A stretch of 64,000 nt of DNA from Parafrankia irregularis. Lineage in GTDB: Bacteria > Actinomycetota > Actinomycetes > Frankiales > Frankiaceae. Of this stretch, positions 34,485-43,482 are shown piece after piece. The position numbers and the translations under genes are program-made. Location: assembly GCF_001536285.1 (NCBI RefSeq), contig NZ_FAOZ01000006.1:62001-126000 (forward strand), in the 5' to 3' direction. Each line of letters starts with the position of its first letter. Position 1 is the stretch's first letter. The notes beneath the pieces are model-generated. The model did no database searches. It was not told where the DNA came from and saw only the letters and a list, made by a program, of their open reading frames with translations.

Positions 34485-34805
34485 CGACCGTTCCCGTAGC
34501 CGGGCGACGGAATCCGAACCTCGGGACGTCACCGGGCCAACGGGTGAGGAAGGTCCCACCAGGTGGCCATGCGTCAGCGCCCTGAACCGGGATTATGCGG
34601 TGGACGGACCCCCGCCACCACTGATCCCGCCCAGGATGGGACAACTCGCGGAGCGCCACCGGTGGATGGCCGAGCGTTCCAGCGCCGTTACCGGACTGTT
34701 CCGCGCTCGGCCACACCGCTGAGCCCTTTCCACCGTCGGCTCGGACCTGCGGCCTGCCAGACCGCGTGCCGCGAGCCGGAAGAGGCCCGCTGATCAGCGC
34801 GCCTC
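34485..34805. other. Intergenic stretch between the DUF3710 and OB-fold genes
   Basis: About 320 bp between two minus-strand genes. It holds three occurrences of gatcagcgcg near its right end, partly forming the terminator hairpin listed next. The remainder probably carries the promoter of the OB-fold/DUF3159 pair, but no clear boxes were seen. Confidence 0.45.
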
Positions 34806-34828
34806 GGATCAGCGCGTCTCGCTGATCC
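34806..34828 (-). terminator. Hairpin overlapping the DUF3710 stop codon
   Basis: ggatcagcg (34806-34814) and cgctgatcc (34820-34828) make a perfect 9-bp stem with a 5-base loop. The stem includes the last codons and the stop of the DUF3710 gene. Confidence 0.55.
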
Positions 34829-35501
34829 GCACGCCGGGGCCCGGCATCTCGGGCCGGGCAGTCGCGCCCTGCTCCGTCTCCTGGGGCTCGCCGTCGGATT
34901 CCGCGACCTCCTTCGGCAACCGCAGCGGCAGCGGGTCACGGACCGGCATGGCCTCATCGCCCCGTACCACCACAGTTCGCCGGAGAGTCTCGTCCAGCAG
35001 GGGACCCGCACTGAGATCCTGCCCGGCGGGGCCGGTCACCACCGCACGGAGGAACCAGCGGGGCCCGTCGATACCGATCATGCGCCCGGGGATGGTCTCA
35101 CCGGGCCGGTTCGTGGGCAGGCGCATCCGCAGCTCCGGGCCGAAGGGGCCCTCCCCCTCCGCGCCACCGACCGCCTGCAGCGTCTCCAGGATTTCCGCGC
35201 GGACCTCGTCCCACAGGGGTGTCGTCTTGGGGGCGGCGAACACCGCCACCTCCATCGCGCTGCGCCCGTCCGTGATGATGATCGTCACTGGACGGCCGGT
35301 CGCCTCCTCCACCTGGAACTGCATCTGCACGCCGCGCAGCGTCGGTATCCGCAACGCGCCGAGGTCCAGGCGGTGCACGTCGTCCTGCGGCGCGTCAGCG
35401 GCATCGAAGGGCCCGACCCGATCGACGTCCTGGCTGGCGCCGCGGGCCGCATCCGCATCCGCCGAGGCCTCGACCGAAGCCTTACGACCGCGACCGAACA
35501 C
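34809..35501 (-). CDS. DUF3710 family protein
   Basis: 230 residues from GTG 35501 with a good gggagg ribosome site. Homologues start with the same F-G-R-G-R-K pattern, which decides the start. An acidic head (about 10-45) precedes [20 protein letters not shown], the family's most conserved segment, then [20 protein letters not shown] and [16 protein letters not shown]. It is a soluble actinobacterial protein of unknown activity, linked to dut in most genomes. Its first 20 bp overlap the end of dut, so translation is probably coupled. M. tuberculosis counterpart by order: Rv2696c. Confidence 0.9.
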   Translation of the reverse strand: MFGRGRKASVEASADADAARGASQDVDRVGPFDAADAPQDDVHRLDLGALRIPTLRGVQMQFQVEEATGRPVTIIITDGRSAMEVAVFAAPKTTPLWDEVRAEILETLQAVGGAEGEGPFGPELRMRLPTNRPGETIPGRMIGIDGPRWFLRAVVTGPAGQDLSAGPLLDETLRRTVVVRGDEAMPVRDPLPLRLPKEVAESDGEPQETEQGATARPEMPGPGVRISETR

Positions 35502-36060
35502 CGTGGTCCTCCCTTCGCGGTCCACCGTCGGAAGAGTGGCCGAACCCGCCGGTCGACCCGAAGCCGCCCGTGCCGCGCACGGACTCGGGCAGGTCGGCGA
35601 CCTCCCGGAAGACCGCGTGCTCCACTCGTTGGATCACCAGCTGGGCCACCCGATCACCCCTACGTAGAGTGATCGACTCACTCTGATCGGTGTTTATGAG
35701 ATTCACCTTGATTTCTCCACGGTAACCGGCGTCGACAGTACCGGGGGCGTTGACCACAGTGAGTCCATGACGCGCGGCAAGTCCGCTACGGGGATGCACG
35801 AAGGCCGCATAACCCGCAGGCAGCGCGATCGACAGCCCCGTCCCGACGATGGCCCGCTCTCCCGGCGCCAGCGTGACGTCCTGCGTGGTCGCCAGGTCGG
35901 CACCGGCGTCGGACGGCTGGGCGTAGGTAGGAAGCGGCAGGCCCGGATCCAGCCTGTGCACCAGCACCTCCAGAGAGGCTGGCGACGAGGGAGGCGGCTC
36001 GCCGGTCGGCCACTCACCCGAGCGTGGGGCGGTCGGCGGCGTGGGGGTGGTCGCGGTCAT
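35482..36060 (-). CDS. dut: Deoxyuridine 5'-triphosphate nucleotidohydrolase (dUTPase)
   Basis: 192 residues, with about 28 extra hydrophilic residues at the N-terminus. It hydrolyses dUTP to dUMP and pyrophosphate, keeping uracil out of DNA and feeding dTMP synthesis. All five trimeric dUTPase motifs are visible: [59 protein letters not shown] and [13 protein letters not shown], the last supplying the C-terminal Gly-rich arm. The C-terminus extends a further 18 residues past that arm and overlaps the DUF3710 start by 20 bp. First gene of the DUF3710 unit. Confidence 0.97.
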   Translation of the reverse strand: MTATTPTPPTAPRSGEWPTGEPPPSSPASLEVLVHRLDPGLPLPTYAQPSDAGADLATTQDVTLAPGERAIVGTGLSIALPAGYAAFVHPRSGLAARHGLTVVNAPGTVDAGYRGEIKVNLINTDQSESITLRRGDRVAQLVIQRVEHAVFREVADLPESVRGTGGFGSTGGFGHSSDGGPRREDHGVRSRS

Positions 36061-36258
36061 GATTCTCCTGGATTGTTCTCACCCGGGCGGGCTGTCCGCG
36101 ACACTAACGACTCGCCGGCTGGCAGCAGTCGGCGCCTTGCCGGTGGCCCGGGGCCATGACACTTCAGACACCACAGTGAGACGTGCGCGAGGGGCACGAG
36201 CGGGGTCGGGGGCCGGCCGAGCGGGGTATTCGTGCCCTGGTGGGTAGTGCTCGGGCAG

Positions 36259-36340
36259 CACTCGGAACACTCAGTGCCTGGAACGGGCAGTGCTCGGAAC
36301 AGCGCAGCGCTCGGAACACGCAGTACCTGGGAACTACCAG
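36259..36340. repeat. 16-17-bp degenerate tandem repeat upstream of the DUF4235 gene
   Basis: Five units at 36259-36274, 36275-36290, 36291-36307, 36308-36323 and 36324-36340 share the pattern nnCTCGGAACAnnnCAG; a partial unit precedes at 36248. The array fills much of the divergent dut-DUF4235 gap (36061-36400), where no other feature was seen. Confidence 0.8.
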
Positions 36341-36400
36341 GACGGACAGGCAACGCGCCCCGGAGACCGCGTCCCGGGGCGAACTGACGAGAGGTGTGGG

Positions 36401-36712
36401 GTGGCCGGACCGGCGTCGAAGATGGGATGGAAGGTCGTTGGCGGGGCGGCGACCGCACTCGCCGGCACCGCGGCGAGCCGAGGGGCCAGCGTCGCGTATC
36501 GCAGGGTGCGCAAGGCCGACCCGCCGAAGAACCCGGCCGACCCGGAGACCGCCTGGTCCGAGGCGATCGTCTGGGCGGCGGTGTCCGGCCTCGCCGTGGG
36601 CCTTGGCCGGCTGGCCGCCGAGCGGACGGCGGCACGTGGCTGGGTCCGGGCGACGGGCTCGTTGCCACCCGGCATGCGCCCGGCGTCGACAAGCTCGAAG
36701 ACGGACGTCTGA
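36401..36712 (+). CDS. DUF4235 family small membrane protein
   Basis: 103 residues from GTG 36401, with gagaggtgtg upstream. The N-terminal stretch MGWKVVGGAATALAGTAASR and the central IVWAAVSGLAVGLGRLAAER are hydrophobic or amphipathic segments. They match DUF4235, a small actinobacterial membrane protein family of unknown function. A Pro/Lys-rich link (RVRKADPPKNPADPETAW) joins the two segments. The gene is read away from dut and towards the convergent carbonic-anhydrase-like gene, with a dispersed palindromic element in between. Upstream codons in the same frame run through the tandem repeat and are not part of the family. Confidence 0.82.
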   Translation: MAGPASKMGWKVVGGAATALAGTAASRGASVAYRRVRKADPPKNPADPETAWSEAIVWAAVSGLAVGLGRLAAERTAARGWVRATGSLPPGMRPASTSSKTDV

Positions 36713-36740
36713 CCCGAGGCGGTACGCGTCGGAGCGCGAG

Positions 36741-36867
36741 GGATTCCACGCCGCCACACAGCGCCAACAATTCACACCGATTGGGATATATGGGGCGCAG
36801 AGTCGCTTGACAACCCACAAGAAGTGAGGATTTCGGTTGCCGCAGTAGCCAAAATCCTCACTTCTTG
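36741..36867. repeat. Dispersed palindromic element, copy 2 (outer block plus hairpin)
   Basis: Outer 35-bp block at 36741-36775, then 42 bp, then a hairpin with 19-bp arms at 36818-36836 and 36849-36867 (one mismatch, 12-base loop). The outer block matches 29 of 35 bases of 46031-46065, all six differences being transitions. The distance from block to hairpin is the same in both (77 bp). A mini-hairpin tgctt-tg-aagca follows at 36866-36877. It lies between convergent genes. Confidence 0.85.
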
Positions 36868-36982
36868 CTTTGAAGCAGCGACGGCGGGAGGTGTGGCCGG
36901 CGGCCAGGAACCGCTGAGGCGCTGCACTCGCACCCGGGCGACGTGCAGTGCCTCGGCGAGATCCGGTACCGGCGCCTCGGCA

Positions 36983-37501
36983 TCAGTCGATGCGGCGGAG
37001 CTCCTTGCGGAAGCGCCGGCCGTTCTCGACGTAGGACTCGGCCGCCATCCGGATCATCTCCTGGGAGGCGGCACCCTCCCGGATCTTCGCCGGAACGCCG
37101 AGCGCCATGGCACCCTCCGGGACCTCGACCCGGTTGCCCACCACCGCGCCCGCACCGACCAGCGCACCCTTGCGGACCCGTGCGTCGTGCAGAACGATCG
37201 AGCCCGAGCCGACCAGCGAGCCGTCCTCGATCACACAGCCCTCGAGATGCACGACGTGCCCGATCACGCAGTCGTCGCCGACGGTCGTGGGGTGCAGGGC
37301 GGTCGTGTGGATGACCGTTCCGTCCTGGATGGACGTCCGCGCCCCGACGATGATCCGGCCATGGTCGCCACGCATCACGACACCCGGCCACACGGTCGAC
37401 TCCGGCCCGATCGAGACGTTCCCGATGATCGTGGCGTCGGGGTGGACGTAGGCGGACGGGTCGATGGAGGGGACGAGATCCCCCAAAGCGTAGATGGCCA
37501 C
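36983..37501 (-). CDS. Gamma-carbonic anhydrase family hexapeptide-repeat protein
   Basis: 172 residues; nearly the whole length is a left-handed beta-helix of hexapeptide repeats (SAYVHPDATIIGNVSIGPES onward). The three zinc-ligand histidines are present in VIHTTALHP and VIGHVVHLEGCVIED, and a C-terminal helix follows (MIRMAAESYVENGRRFRKEL). Members are trimeric; some hydrate CO2 while many bacterial paralogues (YrdA/PaaY-like) act on other substrates or are untested. The start MAIYALGD is well placed. It is downstream of valS on the same strand, 140 bp away. Confidence 0.9.
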   Translation of the reverse strand: MAIYALGDLVPSIDPSAYVHPDATIIGNVSIGPESTVWPGVVMRGDHGRIIVGARTSIQDGTVIHTTALHPTTVGDDCVIGHVVHLEGCVIEDGSLVGSGSIVLHDARVRKGALVGAGAVVGNRVEVPEGAMALGVPAKIREGAASQEMIRMAAESYVENGRRFRKELRRID

Positions 37502-37641
37502 GCTTCCATCCTGCCCGATGGCCCCGGCACCCGCCCCCGGCCCGCGACCACTGCCGCCCAGGAAACACCGCCGACCAAGGACACGACCGCCCAGGAGACC
37601 GCCGGCCTGCTGGCGTCAGCCGGCCGGCGGTCGCGCCGCCA

Positions 37642-40305
37642 TCAGCTCGTCGGCACCAGGACGACGTCGACGGTCAGCTCGCCGTCGGTCGCGTCCAGGG
37701 TGAGCTCCCAGATCCCGCCGGCGCTGCGCAGGTCCGCGGCCGCCTGCTCGACCAGTGCGACGGTCTGCGCCGGGCCGCCGACCCGGGCGGTCGCGACCTC
37801 GGCCTTCATCGAGACCTTCGCCTCGGACTTGGCCCGGCGCACCGCCGACAGCGCCGCACCGACAGCGTCCAGCAGCTCGGGACGGCCGTCACCGGCCGCC
37901 GCGCGGATCCGCTCCGCCTCGGGCCACCGGGCCCGGTGCACCGAACCCTCCTGCCACCAGGACCACACCTCTTCGGTGACGAACGGCAGGAAGGGCGCGA
38001 ACAGGGTGAGCAGCGTCGCCAGCGCGAGCGAAAGCGTGGCCTGCGCGGAGGCGGCACCTGCCGGCCCGTGCGCACCGTAGGCCCGGCCCTTCACCAGCTC
38101 GACGTAGTCGTCACAGAAGCGCCAGAAGAACGTCTCGGTGACCTCGAGAGCCCGGGTGTAGTCGTAGCCGTCGAAGGACTCGGTCGCGGTCGCGACGACC
38201 TTCGCCAGCTCGGCGAGCAGCGCCCGGTCCAGCGCCTCGGTGATCGCCTCCACGCCGGGAGTGCCGCCGACGGCCGCCGCGCCCGAGCCGCTGACCTCCC
38301 GCGGGGCGGGCAGCTCGCCCGAACCACCCGCGCCGTCGGCCTCCCCGGCCTCCGCCAGCCCCAGGACGAACCGGCTCGCGTTGAGGATCTTGATGGCGAG
38401 GCGTCGGCCGGTCTTCATCTGGCCCACGTCGAAGGCCGTGTCCGTGCCGGGCCGGCCCGACGCCGCCCAGTACCGGACGGCATCCGAACCGTGCTGTTCC
38501 AGCAGGCCCATCGGGGTGACGACGTTGCCCTTGGACTTCGACATCTTCTTGCGGTCCGGGTCGAGGATCCAGCCGGAGATCGCGGCGTCCGACCACGGCA
38601 GCGCGCCGAACTCGGCGTGGCTGCGCAGCACGGTCGAGAACAGCCAGGTCCGGATGATCTCGTGTGCCTGCGGCCGCAGGTTCATCGGGAACACCTGGTT
38701 GAACAGGGCGGCGTCGCTCTCCCAGCCGCTGGCGATGAGCGGGGTCAGTGACGACGTGGCCCAGGTGTCCATGACGTCGGGGTCGGCCATGAAGCCACCC
38801 GGCACCCCCCGCTGCTCGGCGGTGTACCCGGGCGGGACATCGCTGGACGGGTCCACCGGCAGCGCGGACTCGGCCGCCACGATCGGCTCGTCGTAGCGCG
38901 GGTCGCCCGCCTCGTCCAACGGGTACCAGACCGGGAAGGGCACGCCGAAGAAACGCTGCCGGCTGATCAGCCAGTCACCGTTGAGACCGTCGACCCAGTT
39001 CTCGTAGCGCACCCGCATGTAGTCCGGGTGCCAGCGCAGCTCGCCGCCGCGCGCCCGCAGCTGCTCACGCAGCTGATCGTCCCGGCCGCCGTTGCGGATG
39101 TACCACTGGCGGGTGGAGACGATCTCCAGCGGCCGGTCGCCCTTCTCGTAGAACTTGACCGGGTGGCTGATCGCCCGGGGCTCGCCGAGCAGGGCACCGG
39201 ACTCCCGCAGCGCCTCGACGATGGCCACCCGGCCCGAGGCGATCGTCTTGCCTGCGACCTGGGTGTAGTACTCGCGGCCCGCCGGCGAGGTGATGGCATC
39301 CGGCGCCTCGGCGATGAGCCGCCCGTCGCGGCCGATCACCGCGCGCGCGGGCAGCCGCAGCTCCCGCCACCAGGTGACGTCGGTCAGGTCACCGAAGGTA
39401 CAGATCATGGCGATACCGGAGCCCTTCTCCGGATCCGCCAGCCGGTGCGCCACCACCGGCACCTCGACGTCGAACAGCGGCGTGCGGACCGTCTGCCCGA
39501 ACAGCGGCTGATAGCGCTCGTCCTCGGGATGGGCCACCAGCGCCACGCAGGCCGGCAGCAGCTCCGGACGGGTCGTCTCGATCACCACCGGCTCGCCGCC
39601 GGGCCGCGGGAACGCGATGGTGTGGTACGCGCCAGGGCGCTCTCTGTCCTCCAGCTCCGCCTGCGCGACCGCGGTGCGGAAGGTGACGTCCCACAGCGTC
39701 GGGGCCTCGGCCAGGTAGGCCTCGCCACGGGCCAGGTTGCGCAGGAACGCGCGCTGCGCGACGGCCCGCGACCGGGCGTCGATCGTCGCGTAGGTGTACG
39801 ACCAGTCCACCGACACGCCGAGCCGGCGCCAGAGCTCCTCGAAGCCCTTCTCGTCCTCGATCGTCAGCTTCTCGCACAGCTCGACGAAGTTGCGCCGCGA
39901 GATCGGGACCTGGTCCTTGCCCGGCTTGGCCGGCGGGGCGAAGTCGGGGTCGTACGGCAGCGACGGATCGCAGCGCACGCCGTAGTAGTTCTGCACCCGC
40001 CGCTCGGTCGGCAGGCCGTTGTCGTCGAACCCCATCGGGTAGAAGACCTCACGGCCGCGCATCCGCTGGAAGCGGGCGATCAGGTCGGTGTGGGTGTACG
40101 AGAACACGTGGCCGACGTGCAGGGAACCGCTTACGGTCGGGGGCGGGGTGTCCACCGAGTAGACGCGCTCCCGGGGAACCGATCGATCGAACGAATAGGT
40201 TCCGCGCTCCTGCCACTCCTGCGCCCAGCGCGCCTCGAGCCCATCCAGGGTCGGCTTCGCGGGGACCGCACGGGTCGGCCGTTCTGTACTGTCCGTTGCC
40301 ACCAC
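37642..40305 (-). CDS. valS: Valine--tRNA ligase
   Basis: 887 residues from GTG 40305 (GTG 40302 is the next codon); an aggat site lies 8 bases upstream. Class I signatures: SGSLHVGHVFSYTHTDLIAR (HIGH type) and DRKKMSKSKGNVVTPMG (KMSKS). The CP1 editing domain lies between about residues 190 and 350 (IETTRPELLPACVALVAHPE, EKGSGIAMICTFGDLTDVTW). An anticodon-binding domain and a short C-terminal coiled-coil arm (RAKSEAKVSMKAEV) follow. The TWWRELRLPA and WYIRNGG segments are typical of the actinobacterial/archaeal-like ValRS. It charges tRNA-Val and edits Thr. Divergent from the inositol monophosphatase gene. Confidence 0.97.
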   Translation of the reverse strand: MVATDSTERPTRAVPAKPTLDGLEARWAQEWQERGTYSFDRSVPRERVYSVDTPPPTVSGSLHVGHVFSYTHTDLIARFQRMRGREVFYPMGFDDNGLPTERRVQNYYGVRCDPSLPYDPDFAPPAKPGKDQVPISRRNFVELCEKLTIEDEKGFEELWRRLGVSVDWSYTYATIDARSRAVAQRAFLRNLARGEAYLAEAPTLWDVTFRTAVAQAELEDRERPGAYHTIAFPRPGGEPVVIETTRPELLPACVALVAHPEDERYQPLFGQTVRTPLFDVEVPVVAHRLADPEKGSGIAMICTFGDLTDVTWWRELRLPARAVIGRDGRLIAEAPDAITSPAGREYYTQVAGKTIASGRVAIVEALRESGALLGEPRAISHPVKFYEKGDRPLEIVSTRQWYIRNGGRDDQLREQLRARGGELRWHPDYMRVRYENWVDGLNGDWLISRQRFFGVPFPVWYPLDEAGDPRYDEPIVAAESALPVDPSSDVPPGYTAEQRGVPGGFMADPDVMDTWATSSLTPLIASGWESDAALFNQVFPMNLRPQAHEIIRTWLFSTVLRSHAEFGALPWSDAAISGWILDPDRKKMSKSKGNVVTPMGLLEQHGSDAVRYWAASGRPGTDTAFDVGQMKTGRRLAIKILNASRFVLGLAEAGEADGAGGSGELPAPREVSGSGAAAVGGTPGVEAITEALDRALLAELAKVVATATESFDGYDYTRALEVTETFFWRFCDDYVELVKGRAYGAHGPAGAASAQATLSLALATLLTLFAPFLPFVTEEVWSWWQEGSVHRARWPEAERIRAAAGDGRPELLDAVGAALSAVRRAKSEAKVSMKAEVATARVGGPAQTVALVEQAAADLRSAGGIWELTLDATDGELTVDVVLVPTS

Positions 40306-40417
40306 GCGCCCAATCCTACGGGTCGCACGATCGCCTCCCCGACGGCGGCGGCGGCACGGTGGGCGGCGGACACAACCGGACCCCGCGCCGCGCCGACACC
40401 TTGACAGGATGGGGCCC

Positions 40418-41320
40418 GTGGACTCATCCCCCGACATCACCACACCGCCGGCCGCGGCCGAGCTGCTCGGTCTAGGCCTGGACGTCGCCCGGGAGGCCGG
40501 CGCGCTGCTGCTGGCCGGCCGAGAAGGAACTGTCGAGGCCGAGGCGACGAAGTCCTCCCCGACCGACATCGTGACCGCGTTGGACCGGGCGTCCGAGGCC
40601 CTCGTCTCCCGCCGGCTGCGCGAGGCGCGCCCGCAGGACGGGCTGCTCGGCGAGGAAGGCTCGGACACGCCCGGCACGAGCGGCGTCCGCTGGATCGTGG
40701 ACCCCCTCGACGGGACGGTGAACTTCCTCTACCGGCTGCCCAACTGGGCGGTGTCGATCGCGGCCGAGGTCGCGGGCGAGGTGGTGGCGGGCGTCGTGCA
40801 CGCCCCGGCGCTCGGGCTCACCTACACCGCCGTCCGCGGTGGCGGAGCCCTGCGCTGGACCACCGCCGCCGCCACCGCTCACACCAGCGCGGGTCCGGGT
40901 GCAGACGCCGGCGCGGGCACGCCCGGGGAGGCCGATCCCGAGAAGCTCACCGGCTCCACGGTGACGGACCTGCGCGGCGCGCTGGTCGCGACCGGTTTCG
41001 GCTACACCGAACAGCGCCGCACCGCGCAGGTCGCGGTGCTGACCCGGGTGGTGCCCAGGGTGCGCGACATCCGCCGGATGGGCGCGGCCGCGCTGGACCT
41101 CTGCGCCGCCGCGGCCGGCACCGTCGACGCCTACTACGAACGTGGCCTGCATCCCTGGGACCACGCCGCGGGTGCGCTGGTCGCGTCCGAGGCGGGCCTG
41201 CGGGTCGGTGGGCTCGACGGGCGTGCGCCAGGCGAGGACCTGGTCGTCGCCGCTCCCCCGCCGCTGTTCGACGCCCTCACCGCCCTGCTCGCCGAGCACC
41301 CCCGCGCCGACAGCGACTAG
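40418..41320 (+). CDS. Inositol monophosphatase family protein
   Basis: 300 residues from GTG 40418 (aggat upstream; an in-frame ATG at 40409 is the alternative). Metal-binding motifs of the Li-sensitive phosphatase family are present: LLGEEGSDT (Glu ligand), WIVDPLDGTVNFLYRLPNW and HPWDHAAGALVASEAG. It would remove phosphate from inositol phosphate or a related sugar or histidinol phosphate in a Mg-dependent way; SuhB of M. tuberculosis lies in a comparable place. An Ala/Gly-rich insert (about 148-180) breaks the usual fold between two beta strands. It ends 67 bp from the convergent acyltransferase gene, with a hairpin between. Confidence 0.88.
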   Translation: MDSSPDITTPPAAAELLGLGLDVAREAGALLLAGREGTVEAEATKSSPTDIVTALDRASEALVSRRLREARPQDGLLGEEGSDTPGTSGVRWIVDPLDGTVNFLYRLPNWAVSIAAEVAGEVVAGVVHAPALGLTYTAVRGGGALRWTTAAATAHTSAGPGADAGAGTPGEADPEKLTGSTVTDLRGALVATGFGYTEQRRTAQVAVLTRVVPRVRDIRRMGAAALDLCAAAAGTVDAYYERGLHPWDHAAGALVASEAGLRVGGLDGRAPGEDLVVAAPPPLFDALTALLAEHPRADSD

Positions 41321-41336
41321 CGCCGACAGCGACTGG

Positions 41337-41367
41337 GCCGGCAGCGACTGGGAACGCCGCTGCCGGC
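41337..41367. terminator. Bidirectional terminator candidate between convergent genes
   Basis: gccggcagcg (41337-41346) and cgctgccggc (41358-41367) are a perfect 10-bp stem with an 11-base loop, in the 67-bp gap between the inositol monophosphatase and carnitine-type acyltransferase stops. Confidence 0.6.
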
Positions 41368-41387
41368 ACGGGTCACGTCGCCCCGGA

Positions 41388-43313
41388 TCAACCGGTTGCC
41401 GCGGGGTCACCGGCGAGCAGTTCGTCGAGCTCGCGCAGGGCCTCGCGGAGCCGGTCGGCGAACGCGTGCATCCCGGCGGCGGCCGGCCGCGGCGTGCTGA
41501 GGTAGATGTTCAGCGTGTCGGGCAGCAGCACATAGGCGACGCCGATGCAGTGGCCGCTGGTCGAGCCGAAACCGAAGTACCGGATGCTCTCCGACGGCGC
41601 GGAGCTGGTGCTCAGATAGTCGTCCCGCATCACCAGCCAGCCGGGCGTCTCGTACAGCGGCGACGGCTCGGGCACGCCCAGCTCGGCACCGGCCCGGCGC
41701 TGGATGAACGCCAGCTCCCACAGATGCTGCTCGGGCGCCTCGCCGCGCTGGCACTCGCCGGCGCGGCGCACATGCGCGGCCGCCGCGTCGCGCAGCGCGG
41801 CGCGGCGGGCGTCCGCGTCGGCCGCCGGGTCGTTCATCGTCGCCACGAAGGCCAGGACCTCCGGCGTGACAACGCGCATCGCCTCGGTGCGTCCGTACCG
41901 CCACTGCCTGGTCGCGATCGACTCGTAGGTCGCTCCGGCGAATCCCTTCGCCCGGTGGTGGGCGAGCTGGTAGGCCATCTGCACGAACGCGTCCGGGGAG
42001 ATCCGCAACGCCTTGGCCCGACTCGCGCCGTGGTCCGGGAACGACAGCGTCACCGAGTCGGTGCCGGCGCCGAACGCGGCGAACGACTCCGCCGCCGCCC
42101 GGATGTCCGCGCGCAGCGCGTCGTCGAGCACGAACTCGACCGGACGCACCGCCGGCTGCCCGTGTGGGCGGGCCCCGGAGCGGGCCGACAGCTCGGCGGC
42201 GGGCGCGGCGAGCAGCTCGTCGACGAAGCTCAGGATCGTGGTGCCGTCGAGCCCGCAGTGCTCGACGTTGATGCCGGCCTGGCCGTCCGGGAAAACGATC
42301 AGCGACACGGCCTTGTCGTACCAGCGGCCGGCGGCGCTGCCGTGCAGCAGCTGATCGCAGGCGGCGAGCTCGTCGGACGGGGTCACGGCCTCGAGGCACA
42401 CGCAGAACAGCGCCGTCTCGACCTCGTCGAGCGCGGCCTTGTTCGCCGGGTCGAGCGCGAGCAGCGCGGCGCGGCTTTCCGCCCAGGCGGCCCGGGCCTT
42501 GGTCGTCAGATGGCCGACGGCGGTCTCGTCCGACGCCTGCGCCGGACCGGCCGCCCGCACCGCGGCGAGGCCGGCGGTCAGCTCGTCGAGCGTGTGCGGC
42601 GACCCGTCCGGGCCGAGGACGTCCAGCCGGAACATGCGGCCGCCGTGGAACACCAGGATGTGGCGGGCGTCGGACGGCCCCGGCCACTCGGCGCTGTAGG
42701 GCACCCGGACGGTGTCCTGCACCAGGCCGGGGATGCGGGTGGTGGAGAAGAGGTACCGGTTCTGCACCATCGACTGCGGCTGGCCGCGGCGCAGCAACGG
42801 CGGGATCCGCTCCGCGTCCAGGCGCACCTTGTAGTCCAGCGCGGCCGCGATCAGGCCGGCGGCACGTTCCAGCTGCGGCCCCGCGGCGGTGGCGGGAGTG
42901 GCGGGGGTCGAGCCGTCACCTTCGCCGGCGGCCTCGGCGGCAGCGCGGAACAGGAAGATGAAGTTGGCGTTGAGTGCGATCCGGTCGCGGCGGCCGAGGT
43001 AGCGCGCCGGCCAGAACTCGTCCAGCCAGCTGTGCACGCCGTCGCTCACGTCGTAGCGGGCGAGCTCGGCGTGCAGCCGGGGGCCCGGGCCGTCCGGCGC
43101 GCGGAAGCGTGCCAGCTCGGCCTCGGTCGCGGCGAGCTGCTCAGGGGACAGCAGCGGGGCGCACCACTGGAGAAACCGCCCGCAGCTGTCCTCCAGGGTG
43201 GGCAGCGGAACGCGCGGCAGGTCGTCCTCATGGTCGAAGGTGCCAGTGGCAGCGGCGGCGGCCGCTGTGGCGGCGCTGTTCGCGGCCGGTCCCTGGCTCG
43301 TCTGGACGGTCAT
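41388..43313 (-). CDS. Choline/carnitine-type O-acyltransferase
   Basis: 641 residues from ATG 43313 (another ATG at 43325). It belongs to the carnitine acyltransferase family, common in eukaryotes and sporadic in Actinobacteria. The family moves acyl groups between CoA and the hydroxyl of carnitine or choline. The catalytic His352 sits in GINVEHCGLDGTTIL, matching the family EHxxxDG/EG site. The substrate-side motif FGFGSTSGHCIGVAYVLL (about 575-592) and the entry motif LPRVPLPTLEDSCGRFL are also clear, as is MVQNRYLFSTTRIPG. Two upstream same-strand genes encode a methyltransferase and a 2OG oxygenase, so the acyl acceptor may be a methylated, hydroxylated amino-acid derivative. The Ala-rich N-terminus is not conserved. 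Confidence 0.88.
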   Translation of the reverse strand: MTVQTSQGPAANSAATAAAAAATGTFDHEDDLPRVPLPTLEDSCGRFLQWCAPLLSPEQLAATEAELARFRAPDGPGPRLHAELARYDVSDGVHSWLDEFWPARYLGRRDRIALNANFIFLFRAAAEAAGEGDGSTPATPATAAGPQLERAAGLIAAALDYKVRLDAERIPPLLRRGQPQSMVQNRYLFSTTRIPGLVQDTVRVPYSAEWPGPSDARHILVFHGGRMFRLDVLGPDGSPHTLDELTAGLAAVRAAGPAQASDETAVGHLTTKARAAWAESRAALLALDPANKAALDEVETALFCVCLEAVTPSDELAACDQLLHGSAAGRWYDKAVSLIVFPDGQAGINVEHCGLDGTTILSFVDELLAAPAAELSARSGARPHGQPAVRPVEFVLDDALRADIRAAAESFAAFGAGTDSVTLSFPDHGASRAKALRISPDAFVQMAYQLAHHRAKGFAGATYESIATRQWRYGRTEAMRVVTPEVLAFVATMNDPAADADARRAALRDAAAAHVRRAGECQRGEAPEQHLWELAFIQRRAGAELGVPEPSPLYETPGWLVMRDDYLSTSSAPSESIRYFGFGSTSGHCIGVAYVLLPDTLNIYLSTPRPAAAGMHAFADRLREALRELDELLAGDPAATG

Positions 43314-43329
43314 GCGCAGCGTCATCCTC

Positions 43330-43414
43330 GTCTCGGTTGCATGGTGTCTCTGTACGCGTGGTGTCTCGGTTGCGTGGTGTCCGGTCGCCCGATGGCTCCG
43401 CTCGCGCGATGGCT
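43330..43414. repeat. About 17-bp degenerate tandem repeat upstream of the acyltransferase gene
   Basis: Five units at 43330-43345, 43346-43362, 43363-43378, 43379-43397 and 43398-43414. They share gtctcggttgcrtggt-like or gatggct endings. The array occupies half of the gap between the methyltransferase stop and the acyltransferase start. Confidence 0.65.
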
Positions 43415-43482
43415 CCGGACGCGCCGCGCCGGTCAGGCTGTTACGAAACAATCCGATACCGGGAGTAATCCCCGAAACGCTC

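Noticed and set aside
36741-36867. Insertion sequence remnant
   Set aside because: No transposase fragment, terminal inverted repeat pair at the ends or target-site duplication could be identified, so only a dispersed repeat is claimed.
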